Made by a program: the position numbers and the translations under genes. A DNA stretch of 5,165 nucleotides, taken from the NCBI GenBank assembly GCA_030624805.1, contig JAUXJL010000177.1:1-5165 (forward strand), written 5' to 3'. The notes beneath the pieces were generated by a model. It had not been told where the DNA came from, searched no databases, and saw only the letters and a program-made list of their open reading frames with translations. The DNA is from Acidimicrobiia bacterium. GTDB taxonomy: Bacteria; Actinomycetota; Acidimicrobiia; Spongiisociales; SHLN01. Positions 1-5,165 of this stretch are shown one piece after another (within the stretch, counting starts at the first letter, position 1; each line of letters begins with the position of its first letter).

Positions 1-178
1 AACTGCCAAACCAAGCCAAAGGCCTACTGTGTTCCTAAGGCCAGCAGCTGCGAAGCAACTGCCAAACCAAGCCAAAGCCTTACTGTGTTCCTGAGGCCAG
101 CAGTTGCGAAGCAACAGCCAAACCAAGCCAAAGGCCTACTGTGTTCCTGAGGCCAGCAGTTGCGAAGCAACTGCCAAG
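1..178. repeat. Tandem array of a 56-bp non-coding repeat, three full copies plus a diverged partial copy
   Basis: Full units lie at 1-56, 57-112 and 113-168. A partial fourth begins at 169 and fades into the 3' end of the phosphodiesterase gene. By eye the full units differ from each other at only 3-4 positions. Each begins AACTGCCAAACCAAGCC or a close variant and ends with TGCGAAGC. The period is not a multiple of three and there are no variable spacers, so the array is neither a coding repeat nor a CRISPR array. Each junction between units forms a short hairpin with a GAA loop (44-62, 100-118, 156-174). The array begins at the window edge, so its true copy number is unknown. I see no gene in this stretch. 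It could be an intergenic minisatellite, a protein-binding array or a multi-hairpin 3' end for the minus-strand transcript. Confidence 0.95.
156..174. repeat. Perfect junction hairpin of the 56-bp repeat (8-bp stem, 3-nt loop)
   Basis: GCAGTTGC, loop GAA, GCAACTGC: an uninterrupted 8-bp stem across the boundary of units 3 and 4. Equivalent junctions at 44-62 and 100-118 each carry one change. In a minus-strand RNA the 44-62 change becomes a G-U wobble, so the stem survives; the 100-118 change gives a U-U mismatch. On the minus strand the perfect stem could be lengthened by further G-U pairs outside it. Confidence 0.85.
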
Positions 179-196
179 CTAAGCCGAAGGCTTAGC
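178..196 (-). terminator. Hairpin at the stop codon of the phosphodiesterase gene, possible U-less terminator
   Basis: GCTAAGCC, loop GAA (TTC on the minus strand), GGCTTAGC: a perfect 8-bp stem. It contains the last four codons and the TAG stop of the minus-strand phosphodiesterase gene. It has the same 8-3-8 design and loop as the repeat hairpin at 156-174, only 3 nt further along. No T-run follows on the minus strand, so this is not a classical intrinsic terminator. Paired hairpins could still stop transcription or protect the mRNA 3' end. The structure is certain; the function is inferred. Confidence 0.5.
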
Positions 197-979
197 CCAC
201 TCCCCACGGGCCGTCATGAGCTGTTTCAGCAGGTCGGGGCGATCTGTGATGATGGCATGCACCCCGTTATCGAGCAGTCGAGTCATATGATCGGGGTCAT
301 TCACAGTCCAGACGTGCACCTGCCGGCCACCCCGTTCGGCTGCAGCCACCATCTTGCGGTCGGGTAGTTCGACAAAGGCAAAATCCTCCGGGATTTGGAG
401 AACATCGGCCTTACTCGGAAGTGACCGGCCAAGTCGGGCTGCCGTCCACAATGCCAACGTCTCGGCCGGCCCAGATGAGGTGGCAACCCGGCCCCGGCTT
501 TCCCTCCGAAACCGGGCAAGCCGCCTATCTGAGAACGATCCAACGATCACGCGCTCCTCGCCCCCGCGCCGACGAAGAAACTCCGCCAGGTCCGACTCGA
601 GGCCGGAAGCCTTGAGGTCGAGTATGAAGCGGGCGTCTGGGAACGACTCCCACACCTCATCGAACTGTGGTATTCGCACACCCATTTCACGTTCCGGAAA
701 TCCCTGATGGGGAGCGAATCGATAGGCCGCGTCTAGCTCGCTGAGCTCCGCCAGCGACTTGGCTGCTACGGGCCCGGTCCCGTCGGTAGTTCGATCCACC
801 GAGTCGTCATGAAACACAACCAGCACACCGTCCCGCGTTCGATGCAAGTCGGTCTCGAGAAAGCGATATCCGAGGTCGACCGCTCCCTGAAACGCCGACA
901 TCGTGTTCTCGGGCCACAGGAGCCGGCTTCCGCGATGGGCGACCGCGAAGGGGGTGGGAACTGAAACAACCGGCCGCAT
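179..979 (-). CDS. Glycerophosphodiester phosphodiesterase, GDPD family, cytoplasmic type
   Basis: 266 aa, the usual size of compact bacterial GDPDs (TIM-barrel fold). The family hydrolyses glycerophosphodiesters such as glycerophosphocholine to glycerol 3-phosphate and an alcohol, using a divalent metal. The signature is complete: AHRG with H15 and R16, PENT at 23-26, the metal-binding pair E42 and D44 in LETDLH, and the second catalytic histidine H57 in FHDDSVDRTTDGTG. RIPQFDEVW follows, then ILDLK at 119-123, where many relatives have a glutamate in place of D121, and HVWTVND at 222-228 near the barrel end. No signal peptide is visible, so it should act in the cytoplasm. The ATG at 979 is the only sensible start: it leaves a normal N-terminus and lies 9 nt after the crcB stop at 989. 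No strong ribosome binding site is seen, so translation probably depends on readthrough from crcB. Its 3' end is similar to the adjacent 56-bp repeat. Confidence 0.95.
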   Translation of the reverse strand: MRPVVSVPTPFAVAHRGSRLLWPENTMSAFQGAVDLGYRFLETDLHRTRDGVLVVFHDDSVDRTTDGTGPVAAKSLAELSELDAAYRFAPHQGFPEREMGVRIPQFDEVWESFPDARFILDLKASGLESDLAEFLRRRGGEERVIVGSFSDRRLARFRRESRGRVATSSGPAETLALWTAARLGRSLPSKADVLQIPEDFAFVELPDRKMVAAAERGGRQVHVWTVNDPDHMTRLLDNGVHAIITDRPDLLKQLMTARGEWAKPSA

Positions 980-988
980 TGAGCCAGA

Positions 989-1348
989 TTAGGGGGCGAG
1001 CCCATGACCCAGGCCGTACGCCAGGATCCCCACTCCGAGCAACCCAAACACCCACAGCGCCGCTTCCGTCAGCCGGCGCCGAGAGCCCGTACCGGCGATG
1101 AACACACCCTCCACCATCCAGGTCGAGTAGGTGGAGAACGAACCGAGGAAGCCGGCACCGAGGAGCCGGGCCGTATTTTCGGAAGGTCCCGAACCAACGA
1201 GCGCGCCGAGCAGGAAGGCGGCACTCACGTTGACTATCGCGGTTCCCCACGGAACGCGGCGATCGAGTCGATGCTCGAGCCCGGCCATAACGCTGTAGCG
1301 GGTGACGGCCCCCACGGCCGAGGTGGCGGCCACGGCCAGCCAGATCAT
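989..1348 (-). CDS. crcB: Fluoride channel subunit CrcB/Fluc, second gene of the pair
   Basis: 119 aa, a typical length for this four-helix membrane protein family, which lets fluoride leave the cytoplasm through dimeric channels. Helices lie at about 2-21, 34-53, 60-85 and 95-117. Family motifs are the GAVTRY stretch in helix 1, GTAIVNV with the conserved N40, and GFLGSFSTYSTW at 66-77, which matches the family GFxGxxTTFSTF box. In this copy the two aromatic positions are Y74 and W77 rather than phenylalanine, and an Ala (A43) stands where the VNxxG glycine is expected. Positive residues cluster in loop 1 (RLDRR) and loop 3 (GSRRRL), implying both termini outside. The ATG at 1348 overlaps the TGA of the upstream crcB by 4 nt (ATGA), so the two are translationally coupled. 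The frame is open further upstream to 1624, but that part is only the upstream gene read in another frame. Confidence 0.94.
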   Translation of the reverse strand: MIWLAVAATSAVGAVTRYSVMAGLEHRLDRRVPWGTAIVNVSAAFLLGALVGSGPSENTARLLGAGFLGSFSTYSTWMVEGVFIAGTGSRRRLTEAALWVFGLLGVGILAYGLGHGLAP

Positions 1349-1788
1349 CGTATGCCGCGCCCCAGCCGGATGCCGGTCAGGGCGGCAAACACGCCTCCAA
1401 AAAGTGAGGCGCCGGCGTAGCCAAGAGCGCCGTCCCAATCGTTCGCTTCGTACATCTTCCATAGTTGTCCGGTGACGGTTGAGAATGTTGTGAGTGCACC
1501 GAGGAAACCCACCGCAACCGCCGCCGTCATCGCCGGTGGCCACCGCCGCCGACGACCAGCCATCACAACGACACCCAACACAAAGGCCCCAGCGACATTT
1601 ACGGCCAGGGTCGGCCACGGCCACTCAGAGCGAATCTCCCCCATCCACGACCGCATGAGGCCGCCTACCGCCCCTCCCGCCGAAACGAGGAGGATGGGCC
1701 AGACGCGAAAGAGAGAGCCCCGCGAGGCTCTCTCTCCGTTCTCGATAGATGGGCGGTTACTCGCCGGCGCCTTCTCCCGGCTCATCAT
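1345..1788 (-). CDS. crcB: Fluoride channel subunit CrcB/Fluc, first gene of the pair, with a long N-terminal leader
   Basis: 147 aa, some 25 longer than usual because of a hydrophilic N-terminal extension of about 28 residues. The core has four helices near 29-45, 59-78, 86-110 and 120-140. Motifs are SAGGAVGGLMRSW (36-48), PTLAVNVAGAFVLG (59-72, N64) and GFLGALTTFSTVTGQ (94-108), the fluoride-pore box with F102; the second Phe position is V105. Arg-rich loop 2 (RRRR, 79-82), basic termini and an acidic loop 3 imply both ends in the cytoplasm, opposite to its partner. I chose the start at 1788 (a second ATG lies at 1785) because no ATG, GTG or TTG occurs later in frame before helix 1; the next ATG, codon 45, would delete that helix. 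This start overlaps the upstream small gene by 32 nt and has no good ribosome binding site. A terminator-like hairpin lies inside the leader at codons 18-27. The product is certain; the exact N-terminus is not. Confidence 0.92.
   Translation of the reverse strand: MMSREKAPASNRPSIENGERASRGSLFRVWPILLVSAGGAVGGLMRSWMGEIRSEWPWPTLAVNVAGAFVLGVVVMAGRRRRWPPAMTAAVAVGFLGALTTFSTVTGQLWKMYEANDWDGALGYAGASLFGGVFAALTGIRLGRGIR
1710..1735 (-). terminator. Strong hairpin with short T-run after the small acidic gene, inside the crcB leader
   Basis: A perfect 10-bp stem, AGAGAGAGCC (1710-1719) and GGCTCTCTCT (1726-1735), with a 6-nt loop. Read on the minus strand it ends in CTCTCTTTCG, so a short T-rich tail follows the stem. 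That polarity fits a terminator for the minus-strand gene ending at 1757, 21 nt upstream. It also lies within codons 18-27 of the first crcB, so it may act as a partial terminator or attenuator rather than a full stop. Confidence 0.6.
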
Positions 1789-1972
1789 CGTCGCCGTCGG
1801 ACTTGTCTTTCACAGAATCGACCACGTCCTCGGCCTGGTCTTTGACGGCCTCAAAAGCGTCGCCTGCGCCATCGCCGGTCTCCCCGGCGCCATCGCCGGT
1901 CGACTCGCCGACGTCTCCGGCGGCGTCCTCTGACATGCCGAACCAGCCTTTGATGGTATCAAGGAATCCCAT
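1757..1972 (-). CDS. Small acidic low-complexity protein, possibly MT0933-like
   Basis: 71 aa. The start at 1972 is preferred over an in-frame ATG 13 codons upstream (2011) because an AGGAGAG ribosome binding site sits 5 nt before it. The N-terminus MGFLDTIKGWFG is amphipathic; the rest is very rich in Asp, Glu, Gly and Ala with a run of Asp near the end. A 7-residue repeat TGDGAGE/TGDGAGD is encoded by a 15-bp direct repeat (1866-1880 and 1887-1901). The segment FEAVKDQAEDVVDSVKDK could form a helix. The MGFLD...KG start recalls small proteins annotated as MT0933-like (Rv0909-type) antitoxins, but the similarity is confined to the first residues, the tail is unlike that family, and no toxin gene is next to it. 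No membrane segment or signal peptide is seen. Its role is unknown. It is the first gene of the minus-strand cluster, and its 3' end overlaps the crcB start. Confidence 0.78.
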   Translation of the reverse strand: MGFLDTIKGWFGMSEDAAGDVGESTGDGAGETGDGAGDAFEAVKDQAEDVVDSVKDKSDGDDDEPGEGAGE

Positions 1973-1977
1973 TTCGT

Positions 1978-1984
1978 CTCTCCT
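1978..1984 (-). promoter_or_regulatory. Ribosome binding site of the small acidic gene
   Basis: AGGAGAG on the minus strand, 5 nt before the ATG at 1972. It is the clearest Shine-Dalgarno site in the window and decides the start of that gene against the upstream ATG at 2011. Confidence 0.75.
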
Positions 1985-2313
1985 AACGAGCTGCAGCCAC
2001 CAGTTTGCCACCTCCGGGCCGCCGGCGAAACTCTATTGCCGATCCTGACCGGGAAAGCCACCAAAATGCGAGGCCTGAACGGTACGGTGCCGCCATGAGC
2101 AATCCCCTCACAGTCGCCCGCCAGACGCCTGATGCTTCATACGGAGCGCTTCGGTGTGTCCTACCAAGCAAAAGAGCCGTGGTCGACTCGATTCCCAACG
2201 TAGCTGAACCTTCCAGGAGACCATCCGCAAAAAGGGCGAATCGCAGCCGACCGGCCGGGTAACACGGTTGACTCCCGGGGCCGGCCAGAGGGAGAGGCGC
2301 TGTCGCTGCCGAC

Positions 2314-2319
2314 TAACAT
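2314..2319 (+). promoter_or_regulatory. Candidate -10 box for a leaderless LOG/ATPase transcript
   Basis: TAACAT matches the -10 pattern TANNNT and ends 8 nt before the ATG at 2328. No Shine-Dalgarno site lies just before that ATG. This is the arrangement expected if transcription starts at or next to the start codon, as is common in Actinomycetota. No good -35 is seen about 17 nt upstream; a TTGACT at 2268 is too far away. Weak evidence. Confidence 0.25.
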
Positions 2320-2327
2320 CGCGGCCC

Positions 2328-2876
2328 ATGGGAAGACCTACGGTTACCGTTTTTGGCTCGTCCATAGGGGCTCCAGGCGAACCAGAGTACGACCAGGCAG
2401 TCGAACTTGGCCGTCTGCTGGCCGAGGCCGGATATGCCGTCGCGACTGGTGGGTACGGCGGATCGATGGAAGCCGTTTCTTCGGGAGCCCACGCTGCCGG
2501 GGGCACCATTACCGGAGTGACAGCCCCCGATGTGTTCCCACACCGTGACATCCCGAACAGATACGTACAGGAGCATGTCCGGGCCGCCAGCCTGACAGAA
2601 CGGATTCATGAGCTCGTCGATATCGCCGAGGCCTGCATCGCGCTGCCCGGCAGTATCGGAACCTTCACCGAACTGATGGTGGCTTGGAACCTGGCGTACG
2701 TTGCCAGGTTCAGCGACACTCGGCCGCGTCCGGTTGTCACGATCGGTCCACTGTGGGAGCGTCTCATCGGGGAGCTGGGGAGCCACCTGGGAACCGACCC
2801 GTCCCTCGTCACCTGCGTGGAGAACGGAGTAGACGCGGTCCACCACCTCGAGAAGCGATTGACCACTGCCCCATGA
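2328..2876 (+). CDS. LOG/SLOG-family Rossmann-fold nucleotide-binding protein
   Basis: 182 aa, the usual length for stand-alone LOG-family proteins. The fold starts at once with VTVFGSS (6-12), followed by the phosphate-binding TGGYGGSMEA (40-49), corresponding to the family GGGxxGxM motif. TERIHEL (90-96) supplies R92 at the place of the LOG catalytic arginine, and LPGSIGTFTEL (106-116) corresponds to PGGxGTxxE with E115 retained. The second glycine of that motif is Ser109 and the lysine after the arginine is Ile93, so it is closer to the broad TIGR00725/SLOG group than to classical LOG. Classical LOG enzymes cut cytokinin riboside monophosphates or other nucleotide monophosphates into base and ribose phosphate; the substrate here cannot be told. 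The ATG at 2328 is chosen over a TTG at 2268, whose extra residues (Arg-rich, before the first strand) are not family-like. Its TGA overlaps the ATPase start. Confidence 0.9.
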   Translation: MGRPTVTVFGSSIGAPGEPEYDQAVELGRLLAEAGYAVATGGYGGSMEAVSSGAHAAGGTITGVTAPDVFPHRDIPNRYVQEHVRAASLTERIHELVDIAEACIALPGSIGTFTELMVAWNLAYVARFSDTRPRPVVTIGPLWERLIGELGSHLGTDPSLVTCVENGVDAVHHLEKRLTTAP

Positions 2877-5165
2877 GTGCAGGCGGTTTTCTGCTCGGGC
2901 ACATCATCAACCCCATAACCGGCGACAAGACCGGCGACGACGTCGCGTACGATCCTTCGGATCTCACCACCCACGGAGTCATAGTCGGCATGACCGGTTC
3001 GGGAAAAACCGGCCTCGGTGTGATCCTCCTCGAAGAGGCTCTGTTGGCCGGGCTTCCTGCCCTCGTCATCGATCCAAAGGGCGACATGGGGAATCTTCGC
3101 CTGCTGTTTCCCGACTTCGACGGTGCCGACTTTGAACCATGGGTGAGCACCGATCAGGCGCGCAAGGAGGATATTTCCACGGCGGAGCTCGGCCAGAAGA
3201 CGGCCGACCTGTGGAAGAACGGAATCTCGGGATGGGACCCCGGTTTGGAAGCCATCCGCCGGCTGAAAGATACCGTCCCTGTGACCATCTATACGCCAGG
3301 GTCCAAGGCCGGAGTACCCGTCAACGTGATCGGTTCTCTGGCGGCACCCGATCTGGACTGGGATTTGGATGCAGAAACTGGTCGGGATGAGATCGAGGGC
3401 TTCGTCGCGAGCATTCTCACGCTGGCCGATATCGACGCCGACCCTCTCTCCGCGCCGGAGCACATCTTGCTGGCAAACATCATTGAACACGCCTGGAGCC
3501 AGGGTCGCGACCTTGACATGGCTTCGCTCATCGGCCAGGTTCAGGACCCGCCGATGCGCAAGCTCGGCGTCTTCGAAGTCGACGCATTCTTTGCCCGCAA
3601 GGACCGAACAACTCTCGCCATGCGACTCAATGGACTGATGGCATCGCCGTCCTTCGGAGCGTGGGCGGAAGGCGTGCCGCTCGACATTCAAGAGATGCTG
3701 TACGAGCCGGACGGGAGGCCCAAGGCTGCGATCCTGTATCTAGCCCACCTTTCAGATGAGGAACGTCAATTCGTCGTCGCCACGATCCTCTCCAAAATGG
3801 TGACCTGGATGCGAACACAGTCGGGCGCCACCGACCTGCGGGCGGTCGTCTACATGGACGAAGTATTTGGCTACGCCCCGCCAACCGCCAACCCTCCATC
3901 GAAGAAGCCGATCCTCACGATGCTCAAACAGGCTCGGGCATTTGGAGTCGGCCTCGTGTTGTCCACTCAGAACCCCGTCGACCTCGATTACAAGGCAATG
4001 TCAAACACGGGAACCTGGATGATCGGCCGTCTCCAGACCGAGCGCGACAAAGCCCGGATCCTCGAGGCGCTCGAATCGGTACAGGGCGGCAGCGATATGA
4101 AGACGATCGACAAGATGATCAGCGGACTCGGCAAGCGCCAGTTTCTACTCCACAACACTCGCGAGCCAGAACCGGTAGTGTTCTCGACCCGGTGGGCCAT
4201 GTCGTATTTGCGAGGGCCATTAACGAGGCAGGACGTCAAAACCCTGACCGGTGATGATCGTGAGCGAGCGCCGGCTGCCACCGCCGGCCTGGAGGCCGGC
4301 AATCAAGCCGAACCCACCATCGGCGACGATGAGACACCGGTGGCACCCGAAGTGGCGGCCCGGATCCCCGTCTATTACCTGGATCCGGGCGCGCCCTGGG
4401 CAAAGTTGGTTGAGGCGGATCCGACCGGGAGGCGGCTCGAGCCGATGATTGCTGCCCGGGTCGATCTTGTCTATGACGAAGCCAAGGCCGATTTGAAACA
4501 CGATCAAACCTGGGAGGCAGTGTTCCCATCCCTCGGTGAGCACTTCGAGCCGGGGGACGCGGTGGTGGTCGACTACGACGCTCGGGACTTTCGGTCGGAA
4601 GCACCCGACGGTGCGGCATACGCTCTCGTCGATGCTCCCATCGATGCAGCATCGTTCTGGGTCTCGGTCAAGACCGAGGTCAAGGACCATCTGCACCGAA
4701 ACGCCACTGTCGAGGTGTTCCGCAACGCAAAGCTCAAACTGTATTCGCGGGTCGGCGAGAGCGAAAAAGACTTCCAAGAGCGGTGCGACCGAGCTGCCGA
4801 AGAGGCGGCCGACGTTGAGATCGTCAAGGTGCGCGACCGATTGGAGACCAAACTCGACCGTACTAGAGACCGGCTGGCCGCCGCTTATCGCCGCATGCAA
4901 GAGCTGGAGACGGACGCCGATACCCGCAAACGGGACGAGTGGATGGCGGGGGCGAGCGACGTGATTGGCGTTCTGCTTGGCGGTAGGCGCTCCCGATCGC
5001 TCTCTGGTGCCTCCCGGCGGCGGAGCCAAACCCAGCGCACGCAACAGCGGCTCAAGACCGCTCAAGCCAAGGTCCAGGACAAGGTGGACGCCGTTGCCGA
5101 ACTAGAGGAGAGCGTCGTACTCGAAGTCGAAGACATCAACGACAAGTGGGAAGACATTGCCGAGG
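2873..5165 (+). CDS. HerA/FtsK-type P-loop ATPase with C-terminal coiled coil, partial (runs off window)
   Basis: Open from the ATG at 2873 through the window end, 764 codons with no stop. That ATG overlaps the TGA of the LOG gene (ATGA), indicating translational coupling. The N-terminal half is a motor ATPase: Walker A GMTGSGKT (39-46) just after a short beta region, VIDPKGD (65-71), Walker B VVYMDE (325-330) and the sensor-like STQNP (364-368), followed by the TGTWMIGRLQTERDK stretch typical of HerA/VirB4-like ATPases. These proteins usually form hexamers that pump DNA or proteins. An acidic, Ala-rich linker covers about 460-496. A second conserved domain begins with IPVYYLD (498) and runs to KLKLYSRVGESEKDF (620-634). 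A long charged coiled coil follows, broken by a glycine-rich turn, VIGVLLGGRRSRS (697-709), then resuming to the window end. No signal peptide or clear membrane helix is seen. The family is widespread but its job is not established; the DNA-translocation role is inferred from the core. Confidence 0.92.
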   Translation, partial: MSAGGFLLGHIINPITGDKTGDDVAYDPSDLTTHGVIVGMTGSGKTGLGVILLEEALLAGLPALVIDPKGDMGNLRLLFPDFDGADFEPWVSTDQARKEDISTAELGQKTADLWKNGISGWDPGLEAIRRLKDTVPVTIYTPGSKAGVPVNVIGSLAAPDLDWDLDAETGRDEIEGFVASILTLADIDADPLSAPEHILLANIIEHAWSQGRDLDMASLIGQVQDPPMRKLGVFEVDAFFARKDRTTLAMRLNGLMASPSFGAWAEGVPLDIQEMLYEPDGRPKAAILYLAHLSDEERQFVVATILSKMVTWMRTQSGATDLRAVVYMDEVFGYAPPTANPPSKKPILTMLKQARAFGVGLVLSTQNPVDLDYKAMSNTGTWMIGRLQTERDKARILEALESVQGGSDMKTIDKMISGLGKRQFLLHNTREPEPVVFSTRWAMSYLRGPLTRQDVKTLTGDDRERAPAATAGLEAGNQAEPTIGDDETPVAPEVAARIPVYYLDPGAPWAKLVEADPTGRRLEPMIAARVDLVYDEAKADLKHDQTWEAVFPSLGEHFEPGDAVVVDYDARDFRSEAPDGAAYALVDAPIDAASFWVSVKTEVKDHLHRNATVEVFRNAKLKLYSRVGESEKDFQERCDRAAEEAADVEIVKVRDRLETKLDRTRDRLAAAYRRMQELETDADTRKRDEWMAGASDVIGVLLGGRRSRSLSGASRRRSQTQRTQQRLKTAQAKVQDKVDAVAELEESVVLEVEDINDKWEDIAE

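Larger units (their letters stand above)
1973..2327. other. Divergent intergenic region between the two gene clusters
   Basis: About 355 bp separate the minus-strand cluster from the plus-strand LOG/ATPase pair. It must hold promoters for both directions. Several open frames cross it on both strands (for example 2005-2262 plus and 1983-2198 minus), but their translations have no recognisable motif, lack good ribosome binding sites and look like chance frames in GC-rich DNA. I see no tRNA, fluoride riboswitch or clear terminator here. No convincing -35/-10 pair stands out; the best single candidate is described separately at 2314-2319. Confidence 0.6.

Noticed and set aside
1..178. CRISPR array
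   Set aside because: The copies abut directly with no variable spacers.
104..367. Plus-strand frame through the repeats and the phosphodiesterase gene
   Set aside because: It is antisense to a well-supported gene, and its upstream part is repeat DNA whose 56-bp period shifts frame at each copy.
1349..1624. Longer version of the second crcB starting at 1624
   Set aside because: The extra residues are an out-of-frame reading of the first crcB, are Arg/Cys-rich and unlike any CrcB N-terminus. The ATG at 1348 with its ATGA overlap is far better.
1866..1901. GGCGATGG-like segments on the minus strand resembling the start of a fluoride (crcB) riboswitch
   Set aside because: They are the coding repeat of the acidic protein (codons for GDGAG). 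The rest of the riboswitch, including the pairing arm and the GCUGAUGGC-like 3' part, is absent.
2189..2242. Loose inverted repeat CGATTC/GAATCG in the intergenic region
   Set aside because: Six-base arms about 45 nt apart are expected by chance.
2005..2262. Possible small genes in the divergent intergenic region (2005-2262 plus, 1983-2198 minus)
   Set aside because: No ribosome binding site, no family-like motif, Arg/Ser/Pro-rich translation typical of chance frames in GC-rich DNA.
2606..3691. 361-codon minus-strand frame opposite the LOG and ATPase genes
   Set aside because: It spans two well-recognised plus-strand genes in antisense and has no domain of its own.
4283..4300. Inverted repeat GCCGGCCT/AGGCCGGC in the ATPase linker
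   Set aside because: Short, GC-only and within Ala/Gly codons of a low-complexity linker; no T-run or gene boundary, so probably codon-bias coincidence.
4220..5065. 281-codon minus-strand frame opposite the ATPase tail
   Set aside because: The plus-strand ATPase frame continues uninterrupted through here with recognisable domain sequence; the minus frame is a shadow.

Overview
The window is GC-rich DNA with tightly packed, often overlapping genes. The gene types (two adjacent crcB genes, an ugpQ/glpQ-like phosphodiesterase, a LOG-family protein and a large HerA/FtsK-type ATPase) and the style of start sites suggest a high-GC Gram-positive bacterium, perhaps of the class Acidimicrobiia. That placement is inference; the window holds no rRNA or tRNA to settle it.

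Layout: positions 1-178 carry a non-coding tandem array of a 56-bp unit (three full copies plus a diverged partial copy) that runs off the left edge. Next comes a minus-strand cluster. In order of transcription it holds a small acidic protein (1972-1757), a terminator-like hairpin (1735-1710), two fluoride-channel genes crcB (1788-1345 and 1348-989, joined by an ATGA overlap), and a glycerophosphodiester phosphodiesterase (979-179). The last codons and stop of the phosphodiesterase gene lie in a perfect hairpin that merges into the repeat array. Positions 1973-2327 are a divergent intergenic region. To its right, on the plus strand, are a LOG/SLOG-type Rossmann protein (2328-2876) and, through another ATGA overlap, a large ATPase (2873 to beyond the window end). 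The ATPase has a P-loop core and a long C-terminal coiled coil.

How they work together: the two CrcB proteins have opposite charge patterns in their loops, as expected of two subunits inserted in opposite orientations to make one heterodimeric fluoride channel. The phosphodiesterase is probably only co-transcribed. The LOG protein and the ATPase are translationally coupled, so they may act in one process, but the sequence does not say which.

I found no CRISPR array, transposon, integrase or clear novel defence system. The parts most worth a second look are the 56-bp repeat array with its conserved 8-3-8 hairpins and its similarity to the 3' end of the neighbouring gene, the terminator-like hairpin inside the crcB leader, and the antisymmetric CrcB pair.
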